Assembly: GCA_023334545.1 (NCBI GenBank) | Contig: JAADVB010000036.1 | Span: 1 to 64,000, forward strand | Direction of reading: 5' to 3' | Origin: Salisapilia sapeloensis | Taxonomy: Eukaryota > Oomycota > Peronosporomycetes > Peronosporales > Salisapiliaceae | DNA length: 64,000 nucleotides | Shown: one piece after another, positions 9,278-20,605 of the stretch | Layout: each line of letters starts with the position of its first letter | Numbering within the stretch: position 1 is the first letter of the stretch | Notes under the pieces: model-generated | The model's input: the letters and a program-made list of their open reading frames with translations, nothing else | What the model was told of the DNA's origin: nothing | The model's database searches: none | Translations under genes and position numbers: made by a program

Positions 9278-12200
9278 TTAGGAAAGTTTCTGTAGCTCTT
9301 CTGCTATCATATTCCGTAGCGATCGTGCTGGTTGATCGGAGGCCAGCTCGACGAGTAATCGGATGAAGTCAGCTTCACGTTCTTCGTGTTCTTGCAGAGC
9401 TAATGCCTGGGTTTCTAGACGCTGCACGAGTTGGATAGTTGCGGGAACTAAATGTGGTGCTGATCGTTTCACACCAGTTCGAACTTCATTCGCTACGGTC
9501 TGCAGGTCCCTTTGTTTTACATTGTCTTCGTAGTACTCGTCATCTTCCTTTATCGTCGGTTTCTTTAGTTGTTGACCGTGTTTCTTCATAAAGGTGGCTA
9601 GCATTTCAGACTTGTCGCGTTTCTAAAGAGCAAGTGAGCATTCTACTCTTTCATCTAGTGGGTCAAATAGCACTCTACCTTGTCGATAGAAGCGATGTGT
9701 GCCCTACAAGATTCCAATTGAGCAGCATACTCGTTCTTTTCTGCTGCTAAGCTTTCGTTTTCTTCATTTAATTGTCTGATTTGGTCTTCTAAAGTCTGAT
9801 ACTCTGCTACCAAACGCTGTGTTTGTAGACGCGTGGTCACCAGCTCCTTCTCCTTTCCGGCGAGCTCCCTAGACTCAGTAGCAAGTATGGAAATCAATAC
9901 CAAGTAGATCATATCAGAGTAATAGTTATCTACCTAGACACTTTCTCCAGTCGCTTTGTTGACTCGGACGCGACTTTGCTGTTGACTTGGAAATGTCGTT
10001 CTCTCCGTCGATAATCAGCTAGCTGCTTCTCCATTGCGTTCCGCTCTTCAATTGCGGCTTGATACTTCTTACGCAGCTCAGCACTACCACTTCCTCGACT
10101 CGAGGCCGAGGGCTCAGCTAGCTAGTACGTCATGGAAACCTTGGCGTTAAAATGCATCGACCGTTAGAAAAAGGATCTGATCAAAGTGCAAACCTGTAGT
10201 TCAAGCGCAACATTTCGTGATCGAGCAGCGTTTAAACCACTTTGTAGCGTCTTGATTTCTTGTTCGTACTGCTCAAAGATCTTCGACGGCACGGCCGACT
10301 GATGTTGCAACGCCCGCAGTTTTTGACGTAACCTTAAGTAGGAGAGCTTAAAGTCTTCCATTTGAAGCTCATATCGCGTACGCCCTTCCTCCATTGCTCG
10401 TTCAGCTTCTACAGCTCGTTCTTCTGCGTCTTCTTGCTGTCGTTGCTGATCCTGCACGACTGACAGCAAGGTTTGATAATTCTTACGGAGTAAATTTGCT
10501 TCCTGAGCCTTGACTTTTGCAGCCGTTTCCGCATCCAAGCCACTCACATCGGGGGGAGCTGGAACCTTGGACGGTATATTTGCCTCATATAACGCTGACT
10601 TTACATCACGCCTGGTTCTTGTGAGCTCCTTTGAAGGCGAGTATGGTGGAGCTGGTGGTGGCTGCTCATTATCATCTACAGGCGCACTCTCTGGGCCCTG
10701 ATCATTACCAAGACCACCGTTCGAGCTTACAAGTGGACCCTGATGATCTATTGCTTGACCTGGTGGTGGAGATGCCATACCCCAAGAAGAGCTATCAGAA
10801 TTATCGGATACTTCTTTGTCTTCTGAATAGTTTGTGCAATACTGCTTGCGACTTGATGCTGCATCTTCGGTAGGTGATTCTATCGCCGCTTGATGGATTA
10901 GGCGCAATAGCTCATTCCGATCCCAAAGCGAATGATCTTCATGCCCATCATCTTTGTTACCACCAGCTAAAAGATGGGCACCATCCAGTAGTTCCCCTTC
11001 TTGTGTGCACGGAATGAACAAGGATTCTTCAATTGCAGCAAGTGTGTCATTCGGAGCCATCTCAGTTGGCATGCAACGACGTACGGCATCGGTAGGTGGA
11101 GAACCACCGAGAATACTGTTTCTGCGCTGGGAATAGGACTCTAACCAGCTCATTGTCGACGATGGACTGATCTCAGACTTGGACATTTCCTTGACACTAC
11201 CATGTAAGTCGCTAGTAGAGTGCTGAGTAGGCAATTGAAATGATCGTTTACAAGGTGCTTCATGCTCTGCCCGGGGGTTTGATTCCGTCATGCTTCCAGG
11301 AGCTGTACTTGGTCTACAGAGTATATCGAACGTTGGAGTTTCAAATCCCAAGTCTGCAAAAGAGAGACCTCCCCGAATGTGACACTTACATACATAGCCT
11401 CGTACGGCAACTAGTGCATCCAATAGTTGTTTACTTTCATTCAAGCTTGGTCTGTAGTCGACGACGTTGACAAAGACAAAGTTTTGAAAGTTCATTGTCA
11501 ACAATGGTCGAAGAAATTTACTCAGCATCGTACAGTCATGGACTGAAGATGGCGGTGCTAAAGGGCCATTAACTTTATCTGTATCTGAAGTTGCGTGATG
11601 AGATAAGCTGCTTCCTGCATTCATATTCAAGAATAAGTTGTATAGTTCATCTTTCTCTTGAATCGAAATTGGTTCTTGAAACTCTTTCGCGTCCACCACA
11701 TCCACGAGATGTAACATACTGATCTGACCGTGATGAAAGACGGAGAGTCGAAAGAAGAAATGGGCATGATCAGCAGTACCTTTTTGTATAATCCGATTCG
11801 TCTTTGCTAGTTGAAGGATCGACATGGCTGTCGATAACGAATCAGCATGAAGTGTAGTAAAAGTAAAAGGATTCCTAGTCACCCCTGTGTCTTGCTGTGA
11901 AGCTTTAGAGGAGTAAAAGAGATCTTTGACAGTATTGTTCACGACGATCCAACTACTTAGTCCTAGCTGCAAGTTACCGTCAGGTACCATGCCAAATACC
12001 TCTTGCAGGACTCGTCCACATTGACCAAAGAGGTCAAACATAGTCTCTAAATCCAATTTCTGTCGTATCGCCTCCGCAGATCCTGTGCTCTTCCCAAACA
12101 ACAATCGAAACTTCTGCGTCGGGTGGACACCACAAGCAATGACGTTCGAGTTTATCCCTCGCACAGCATTCTCCACCGCTGGTGCAGTCACTCTTTCAAA

Positions 12201-12401
12201 GAATAAATCTGCATCCAAATCTGCCGCAGATGGAAAGAGCGTATCAAACTTCCATTCCGTCAGTATCCTCTCTGTTCTATCCACTACTTGATCCACTAAT
12301 CGAAGGCATTGGTCATCTAGGTCGAGGTCAAACACTGGCGCAGCTCGGTTCGCTTGTGTAACAAAGCACGCGACTTGAACAGGCGCTTCGATACCTTCCA
12401 T
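9278..12401 (-). CDS. kinesin-like protein with degenerate motor domain and coiled coils
   Basis: Four exons (10194-12401, 9934-10121, 9679-9868, 9278-9622) join to 976 residues. The first 340 or so residues follow the order of a kinesin motor: a core strand WKFDTLFPSAADLDADLFF, the P-loop position NSNVIACGVHPTQKFRLLFG, a switch I position KGTADHAHFFFRLSVF, a switch II position LHLVDVVDAKEF, and the motor end NFVFVNVVDYRPSLNESKQL. All three nucleotide-contacting motifs (GxxxxGKT, SSRSH, DLAGSE) are lost, so it probably cannot hydrolyse ATP. A Ser/Pro-rich middle is followed by long coiled coils in the last three exons. A scaffolding or microtubule-binding role is inferred. I chose ATG 12401 over an upstream in-frame Met at 12503 because conservation-like sequence starts there. 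Confidence 0.8.
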
Positions 12402-12661
12402 CCTCAACTCTTCACGGAAAGGAAAAAGCAGCGAACATGAACATTTGAATGAAGAAACGTCAATCCGATCGATCGCTAATAAAAGCAACAAGACAAGATG
12501 CAAATGCTAAAAATAGTAGATTAGTTAGATACCATCCTCGGTCAGCCACCCACTCTATCACGACGCGCCGTCAAGTACTTGTCGACTCTGTCGTCGCACT
12601 TGGCGCCAAAAGCAGAGTATACTTATCACTTAGATTACAACGTTGACGGCGACGATCCATT

Positions 12662-13678
12662 TCATCGTTCTCCTGCCAAGACAGCTAGTGTATCAGCTTC
12701 ATCCTGGTCCATATCGTACACAGGCAATGGAAGTTGCAATGGTGGAGACGATTGTGGCAAAATCGAGAGTTCCTGAGACGCATTCGAAACCGAGTGCTCA
12801 CACGTTGTGCCTGCATCACAAGCTTCTTGCAGTCCGTCACTCTTACCAGCCACCTTTTCCGTCAGCTCATCAAAGAGACCGTGCTTCCATGCTGCGTGCT
12901 TGATTTCGAGAAAATGGATCACGTCCACGGCGTTCCAAAAATGGGCATTATCAAGCTTCCGCACGCGTGTGCCGTTCTGACTGTCTCGAAATACTTTTTC
13001 AACGCGTTGGACGTCGACTCGAATGTCATCTAGCTCGACGCCACTCGAGACTAAGAAACGCAGCAATACTAGGACTTCGTATTCGGAAGGACGGTAGTGG
13101 CCGCTATGGGGGTACAAAGTGCGAATGGTACCATGCTCCACGACCATCATACCCGCCGTCTGGACACATTCGCCCGCGACAAAGCTCGTGTGGTGGATGC
13201 GCGGGATCTTCTTCGTCTCCTTCTGACTTCCATACAGGATGCCGTCTCGAAGGACGAAGATCCAGCCATCTTCACCTGTATCGACGATCTGTTGAGACGC
13301 GTCGTGGATGAGCTTCCCGCCATGGACGGACAGTGCAAATTGCTGACGCTCGGCGTCTGTGTCACAATACAGCACCGTCTCCCGTTCGAGCTTGGTACGT
13401 GGCACACCTTCGACTTCTATCGACTCGTCGTCGAGCCACTCCCAAAAGCTTGGTTTCGACGGTAGTCGCTTCCACTCTTTATAGTACGCTCGGAGATTGG
13501 CACCGTATCTATGCTTTCGATCACAAACTTCGAGCCAACTCTTCTTGTCCACGACGGCAATGTTGCCAGCGCTATAGCCTTTGACAAGCTTCGGCGAGTA
13601 CTTTTTGGCGAGTTTGACAATCTCGTGCATGTTTCGGTACGTAGATCGACGTTTATAGTTGATAGACTCGTCGGTCAT
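12662..13678 (-). CDS. IQM-like calmodulin-binding family protein
   Basis: Single exon, 338 residues. The body matches the conserved core of plant IQM (IQ-motif-containing) proteins: WLEVCDRKHRYGANLRAYYK, FWEWLDDESIEVEGVPRTKL, YCDTDAERQQF, DGWIFVLRDGILYGSQKETK, HHTSFVAGECVQTAG and PHSGHYRPSEYE. In plants the family binds calmodulin or metabolic enzymes; its activity is not settled, so no reaction is given. The N-terminus (NYKRRSTYRNMHEIVKLAKK) is basic and could bind calmodulin, though I see no perfect IQ motif. The C-terminal 60 residues are low-complexity. It is co-directional with the pseudokinesin, 260 bases upstream of it, and has the long intergenic gap on its 5' side. Confidence 0.82.
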   Translation of the reverse strand: MTDESINYKRRSTYRNMHEIVKLAKKYSPKLVKGYSAGNIAVVDKKSWLEVCDRKHRYGANLRAYYKEWKRLPSKPSFWEWLDDESIEVEGVPRTKLERETVLYCDTDAERQQFALSVHGGKLIHDASQQIVDTGEDGWIFVLRDGILYGSQKETKKIPRIHHTSFVAGECVQTAGMMVVEHGTIRTLYPHSGHYRPSEYEVLVLLRFLVSSGVELDDIRVDVQRVEKVFRDSQNGTRVRKLDNAHFWNAVDVIHFLEIKHAAWKHGLFDELTEKVAGKSDGLQEACDAGTTCEHSVSNASQELSILPQSSPPLQLPLPVYDMDQDEADTLAVLAGER

Positions 13679-14773
13679 TGCCGGGGTGGTGGCGTTTCCT
13701 GTAGATACTGTTGATACGGTCGCGGGTTGCTCGATCGTGTAGGAATCGATTGTCCACCGCCGTTCGCGACCGCCGTCTCGCGTGCCTTCTGTGCGGACGC
13801 TGGTGCGTTGTGTGTTTCCTTCTATTGCGGTTTCGATCGGACGACGTGGCCGAATGGGAACTCGGCTGTGTCCGTCGAGTGGGTGCTAGTGAGCTAGTGC
13901 CAAAGGAAGAAATGTGGCGACTCGAGAAAAATTCGAAGACTCAATGCGTTTTGTACAGTAACGCCTTGTTCTGTCTATCAGCCACGAAATAAAAGCAAAA
14001 GGGCTTGACGGTGTAGCTGCGTCTCGATGACAACACACGAGTGCGGGCAGCGAAATGGAAACAAGGGGTTTGTGTGGGCAAGAAAGGAACGATACGCAAT
14101 TGGAACACGTGCCTCAGTCACTGCGCACACACCGTTTTGCGTATTAATTACGTATCTGGATCTAGCACCCTCGAGATGTGTTCGTAGGTTGAAAATAGAA
14201 ATCGTTGGCGCCTGTGCCGATAAGCGTGGCGTTAGGAACAAGCATGAACATACTAGAAGACGTCCGCACGTACCTATTTGCGTAAGCGTCTGTGTATACA
14301 AGTTGACTACAAGTCCAATGCGTTGCAACGATAAGCGAGTAGTAAGAACGGAAGAAAACCGACTCTTCCTCGTCCCTCGCGCTTTACTTGAGCTCTTTGC
14401 GGCAAATTCGATTATGAATGCAACACTTCATCCCGCATGCCATTTCAGCCAATCCATATGCAGTAACGCAGACTTGGACCAATCAACGGGCGATCAGACG
14501 AAGAAGTCATGCCCAGCTTGCCGCATCTCGGTCGATAGTCATCCTGCTCCCGAGATTCGTCCTGCGGCCATTCATGATAGTACAGATGTATAGGCATTCG
14601 GCAATTCATCCAAAAGTTCATTTTTGTCGGTGTTTCTCATGATTTAATAGTAAAAACGTTTTACGTAGAGAAGACACCTGGTGCTGGACACCTGACCGGG
14701 TTCCGATCATCATTGAAGTAGTCGAGAAACTATTTACGTCACATGTTTCTCGCGAAAGTAGACTTTGGGCAAG
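13679..14773. other. largest intergenic gap (1.1 kb)
   Basis: This separates two divergent genes and probably holds both promoters. Several short frames occur on both strands but show no family resemblance or consistent splice sites. An initiator-like GTTCATTTTTGTCGG lies near 14620 on the plus strand, about 150 bases before the next gene. No tRNA or repeat was seen. Confidence 0.5.
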
Positions 14774-17700
14774 ATGAATGCTCCACCTTCCTCTACCTTG
14801 GAACGTACTATCCAAGTCGGTGCTGAAGCAGCTCGCTTCATTACTCAGCAGCAAGAGCTACAGCCCTACCTTCAGATTCCACTGGATCAGGATGCAAGTC
14901 GCACGCAACGTCTGCAGGACGTTGGACATCGAGTGCATCGCCTGGAAGAAAGCAATCGGCATAGATATCGTAGTCCGAAAAAAGATGGAAAGCAAGAGGA
15001 AGTAAAAACTAGTCAGTATGCAGCACTCGCATCTGCAGACTGGGACGACGAATCGGCCATGACAGAGTTACTGGTACGTATGCAAACACTGAATAGAAGA
15101 CTATCTTGCATGTAGCTCAATATAAACTTGCTACGCAGAAAACTATGCAAATGGACCAGGAGTGGGACACGAGATCCTGGACCAAGTTGAAGATACATGC
15201 CGCGATAGATCATTTGTACGACGAGATCGGCTTGTCTGACGACGACAGACGTCGGACCTTGGCGACCCGGATGCTCGTGCGATTGCTTGAAACGAGGTCA
15301 GGTGGGTCTAACTTTTCTATCGGGAAATACGTTTTGTTTTGCATTGTAACGACCTGCTTGTCATTCGTAGACGCAAGGGATCATATAGATACAACGCTGC
15401 CTATGATCATGAATAAGGCATTCAAGTCTCCCACTTCCGGGAATGAAAAACTAAATCAGTATCGCTTCATTATCTTGCTATCGACGTTGGCCGAGTGGTT
15501 TCCATACGTCATGTCGAAAGAGAACGCTGTACGTAAGAGTGATTTGTCTCGACACATAACCTGACTGGCAGTACACTTACATTAGTATCCAGGTGGCACG
15601 TAGTATCAAGTGGCTTACAGAGGAAGCTGACTGCTGTGCACAATTGGTGCAGCATCAATGGCGTCGATTTATTTCTGACCGGCACTATTCGAGAGAGGGT
15701 AGCAGCTTCGATGCAACATTGAGAGCAAGACAGCGGGTGATGCAAATGTTCAAGTACATGACGTTGCAACATCGTCTGAAAGCTATTAGAAAAGAGTTCG
15801 GACCAAGCAGCCTTTTACCTGATGTCATGCTCAGCTGCATCAAAATCCTATCTATCCTAACTACTCCTCCATCTGCAGATTCAAACACCAGCAGAATCAC
15901 CAGAATGAACGTTGACCAGCGTCGTGTTCTAACCTCCGGAGTTCTATCGGTTATCGTACCTTACATTTCGACCGACAATGACCGATCTCGCGCGACCCTT
16001 GTCATCCAAATCGTTTCCAATTTGAGCATTAGCCTCTCTCCAGAATGCATTATCGATATATTATCCACCGATGTTATCCGTCGGGCGCTTCAGTACTTAC
16101 AACAAGTCACTAACGCACAGTTGAACGTCACTTGCGATAGACAAACGTATCAAGTTCTCGAACTCATAACGTCTTTGGCAGCTATGACAGCTCAGGCTTT
16201 TTTCTATGATACAGGTCGAGAAACATCTAGTTCAAGCCGAAGAGGCCAGCTACGCTCTCGTAGTGAAGAAGACTACGTCAAACGTGTACTTCAGTCTACG
16301 ACAAGAGCCTTTCTTGTAAATGTGCAGATTATAAATCACTTACTCCAGTTTCTCCAAGTTACCAGTCATGACAATGCAGCTCGTATACAGCTTTTAATCA
16401 GCTTGAAACATTTAATTGCAGCAGAAGGTAGAACACCGATGTTAGAGTGCTTGACGAAGAACGGAGGGCGCTACCTCACACTTTTGTTGCAGCTTATGGT
16501 TGGTCAAGATCTAGTCATCGCAGCCAACGCCTTTGACGTTTTCCACGAACTTACAAAGCACCAAGATGCGCGCGATGGACTTACATCTGCTGGGGCTGTC
16601 CGTGCCCTCCTAAGCTTTATCCACCTTGCTAAAGCAGAAAAAGAAAGAGTTGTTGCCATGACAACGTATATGAGTCTCATAGGCATCGTATTACTCTCAG
16701 CCTACGATCGTTCTCCTCACAGCATCGAGTACTATCACAATAGCTTCGCGTCTATACATGACCGCATCTACTTCTTTTACGAAGTGCTGCTTTCGCTCGT
16801 GCTTTCCAGCCAAAGTGACAGAGATAATAATAGAGTTCGTATCGTTCGTCAAACAGCCTCGTTCTGGCATGACACACAAGCTCTCTCATCCCTTCTATCC
16901 GTTCTTGTACAAGTCCATCCAAAGTGCATGTCACCCCCCATGCAGAGTAAAAGGCAACGCAATATTAGTTGCATAGTCCTCGGGAGGTTCTGCCGATCAA
17001 GCAAAGTTACTCCATCACTGTTCTCAGAAGACACAGTCGTACATCTAGCTCTCAGTCTTCAATCAAATCGAATGGACATCCTTGAACAAGGAACGACTAA
17101 GCTATCTCAAGGCGAACGTTACCTCAATCAAGTTGGCGACATGGAAGCGCTTAGGGCACTAAGTCGACTTGCACGCTGTCCAAGCACTAGTGTAAATGCC
17201 TCTCTTCGGCCGTCTCTCACGTCATATCACGTTCCAGAGTGGCCACAGGCACTTGTATGTGACGTACTCACACGTCTTCACGTCCTGGAAGATATAGTTA
17301 TGCTCATCCGTGTACCGACGGATGCTGCAGAGTTTCCAACAACCGAAGTGGAAATGGTGTCGTCTGCGATTGAACTCGTCGGGTACATACCACCATTTCC
17401 ATTTGGAAGTGCAGCACGTGACCAGTTCCTTCGAGGTGGAGGGCAGCCAGAGCATATTAAGTATACAAAAGAGAAGCATGAGCATTTGATCAAGGTTTCT
17501 GTTCCATCCATCCTCCGTGTCCTCCGTGATGAAAATTGTATACTTGCATTGATCGAAAAGTGTTGCGCCAGTCTAAGCCGTCTTGCATGTAACCCAGCAT
17601 CGAGTCAACTTCTCCTGTCCATGGGATGCCTAGGTACTGCCGTCGTGCACCTCCCACAGATGCTAGTGTGCACACCAGTAAAAAAAGCTGTCATCACGTC

Positions 17701-18982
17701 TCATTCGGACGATAGCAAGCTCCTTCGCATCCCCTCGTCCTTATATACTTTATTGTCACGATTGTGTCTAGTCGAAGAAGGACGACAGCAGCTCATTCGT
17801 GCCCAGGTACTTCCTCGCATCCTCCGTCGTGCCCAAGTTTCGGATCCAAGCAGTCAAAAGGATTGTGCTTGCAAAGGTGAGATCGCAGCTATCATAGCTG
17901 AGGTTGCTCCAGTAAACGCTATCGAAGGAGCAGGTCCAGACCTGTTCCTCCGGTATCGAGTGCTGGAATGGCTTACTGCCATCTTGCGGAAGTACTTGGA
18001 AGATAAGAAAAAAGATAAAGTAATTGGACGATGCATGTCGAATGCAGTCAAGGCTATTGCTGCATTGAGTCAAGACGTACTTGTCTGGGTGCCACGCATC
18101 ATCCAACTCGATGTTATAGCTCCTATTGCTCCGTTCTTGCGCTCAAATACAAAAAATGAAGTTGCTAGAGATGGAATGATTCAACGGGATGCTGTAAAGT
18201 TACTGCGAAATGTAGCTTCGTACCCACTAGGTACTTACAACGATATCTTTTACAAGGACATTTGTAAAGATGAAAGCAGTCCTGTCATTCTTATCGATCT
18301 CCTACGGAGTCTTCATTTCGCCAACTTTGCTGCAAAGGCCCGGGGTATGCAGCAGAATGATCTGTCTGAAGACACGAAAGAAATTCTTCGCTTGCTTGAA
18401 CGGTGTCAAGTGAAACCGACGTCAGTTCCCGTGATATCAATCAAAGAAGGTTTAAAGAAACACTCGCCTCGTATCGAGAGTGTGCAAGCAGATCAAAATG
18501 TCCATGTAAAAGTGGATTTGAAAAGCGAGGATGCTACATGTAATTCCTATATCAAAGAAGAGGAAGGCATAATAAAAGCGAAAGCTATGAAAGTAGCAAC
18601 AAATACATGCAAGACAAACAGATTTGTAGTTTCCAGTCCGAAGAAAACGGACCTACAAGGCATTGACATCGAAGCTACACGACCACAGTCCATCTCTACT
18701 ACGCCCTTAAATAGTCCATCTCGCACACTACCAGATACCGAATCGAACTACTATACATTTGCACGACCCAAGCGACATGTATTAAAGTCGAAGAATACAG
18801 GACTCATGCTAGATCCCCTCTTCCAGTTGCCTGGTGTAGCAGCTTCTACCGATCCAACCCAAAAGTCATCATCAGACATACTTGATGCATCTCCTCGTGA
18901 ACTTTTACACGAGCTCGATCAACTGGGGCATTTCGTTGAAGTGAAAGCAATGCGTAATCAGAGTCCAGCAAAGCGTAGATAA
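14774..18982 (+). CDS. large helical-repeat (armadillo-like) protein of unknown function
   Basis: Four exons (14774-15073, 15139-15301, 15371-15528, 15593-18982) give 1336 residues. I do not recognise a named family. The protein is almost entirely helical, with recurring Leu-rich pairs of helices such as VMLSCIKILSILTT, LVIQIVSNLSISL, LLISLKHLIAAEGRTPML and LKCAS-type segments, which suggests an armadillo/HEAT solenoid. An IQ-like stretch (CCAQLVQHQWRRFISDRHY) starts exon 4 and might bind calmodulin. The last 200 residues are charged and disordered (SPKKTD, TPLNSPSRTLPDT). The second intron is a multiple of three bases without a stop, so its retention would leave the frame open; I removed it because both splice sites are good. 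A scaffold role is a guess. Confidence 0.8.
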
Positions 18983-19055
18983 AGAGCTCGTAAGTCATAA
19001 GACGCATGCAAAAAGTGATGGCAAGACTAGCAGAAGAGAAATCTATTACAAATCT

Positions 19056-20513
19056 CTAGACTAGACTGTCTCCACCTTGACGCTTGTTCGATGTACCGTA
19101 TTGAGGCTTGCCACTCGAGTTCGCGCGAATCAGTCGCTGTGTCGATCCGGCACTTCCAGGTCGACTCATCGTCGGCGTCTGACGATACACGATCTTCCCA
19201 CTTCGTTTCCGCATGAGATGCGTCTTCTGCAGCGTCGGCGATGTGTACATTGGTGATCTTTCCACTGATCCTGTATCTCGTTGTCGTTCTTCTTTCTCCG
19301 AATGATATACGAGCAAACCAATGACAAGTACGAAGAGTGCAAAGCCGTCGTAGATGGTAAAGCTCTGAGCAGCAAGTCGACCCGTCAGCAACGGGATCAT
19401 GTACAAAAAGTCTGTGAGCGGCAGTCCGACGGCAGAGGATACGACAAAGAGGACACTACTGCCTTCTTTAAAGATGTATAGCATGAGCTGGTTGTAAGCG
19501 GTGTTGAAAATGATGAAAACGAGGAAAACCTCCAGTACGCCTTCATTACACTCAAGGTGCTTGTCGTTGAAATCCACTGGATTACCAAGGAAGCAGTTGT
19601 GTGCTGCCTCTAGGTACGGAATGAATTGACTCCATGGCACGGGAGGGTCACTGAAGGCACGAATGCGTACCGTCCAAATTGTTCCCATGCCGAGCAAGAG
19701 CTGGTACACAGAGATCCAGACGTTGGCGTACCAGATATCGAGATCAACACCTTTGAGTCCAATCTCCTTGTACACATTTGAGACTGCAGAAGGCACGAGA
19801 GATACGATGTAGAGGATGATCCACCCAGCGGTCGGGTCCGGCATGTTCACAGCCTCTTGGCCGGTAAAGATCGGCAGCATGTCGACGAGACCCCCGTAAA
19901 GTACGAGTGTAGCGCCGAGTAAATGGCCTCGTTTAAACTTGGTTGAGAGAAAGTAGTAAGATAGGACGAGATTAAACGGCAGGATGAGTTGGTTCAGGAC
20001 GTTGGCCAAGTTTCCACCAATGTGTGGCGTGGGGAAGGCGCTCAGGAGATTGTACAGTGTATCACATAGCGCCATGATGGCATACTTGTAGTGAGGGAAC
20101 TCTCGCATCTCAGGCGTAATGTCATCTACAGCACAAGGATTTAATCACACATAAACGTACGAAGAGAGTGGATGGCGTGCGACGTACTTGTAAACGCGAG
20201 TTTATACCTACATGCATAACATCATTAAAACCCACTGGCATAGTAGCTTTGGGTGTATACGCACATGACAACAGGGATGGAGCTTGCGAGGAACGCAATC
20301 GGGAGGACGATATTAGAAAAGTACCACAAAAACTCGCCATAGTCATACGTGATACGGCTGGACGGATGTGCAAACACAAATGAGGATCACTACTAGCAAA
20401 TCAAGCAACGGCATGACGTACGTATATAGCACTCGGTCGACACATCGAGAGGCGATGAGGAGTGTGAGGGCAATGGCCAACTTGGACTCCCACAACAAGC
20501 GTCGCACGTTCAT
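19056..20513 (-). CDS. CRT-like transporter (drug/metabolite transporter superfamily)
   Basis: Multi-pass membrane transporter related to the Plasmodium chloroquine resistance transporter and plant CRT-like proteins, which move small thiols or peptides across vacuole or plastid membranes. Exons 20422-20513, 20265-20357, 20188-20207 and 19056-20125 join to 424 residues. Exon 3 is only 20 bases and encodes the middle of VVMYKLAFTNDITPEMREFP, so it is needed to keep the frame. The conserved CRT core includes AFPTPHIGGNLANVLNQLIL, ILPFNLVLSYYFLSTKFKRG and VPSAVSNVYKEIGLKG. A Ser/Arg-rich cytosolic tail of about 80 residues follows the last helix. The substrate is unknown. It is head-to-tail with VPS51. 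Confidence 0.93.
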
Positions 20514-20605
20514 GCGTTTCGAATAGCTAAAAGATAGAAAAAAGCGTTTGGTTTGGTTTCAAATCGATTGCACATCACTCGAAACACATGATGCGTTATC
20601 AGGTT

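Noticed and set aside
14027-14593. Plus-strand frame of 188 residues in the large intergenic gap
   Set aside because: Random-looking sequence rich in Cys, His and Arg; no splice logic, no family pattern and no promoter match just upstream.
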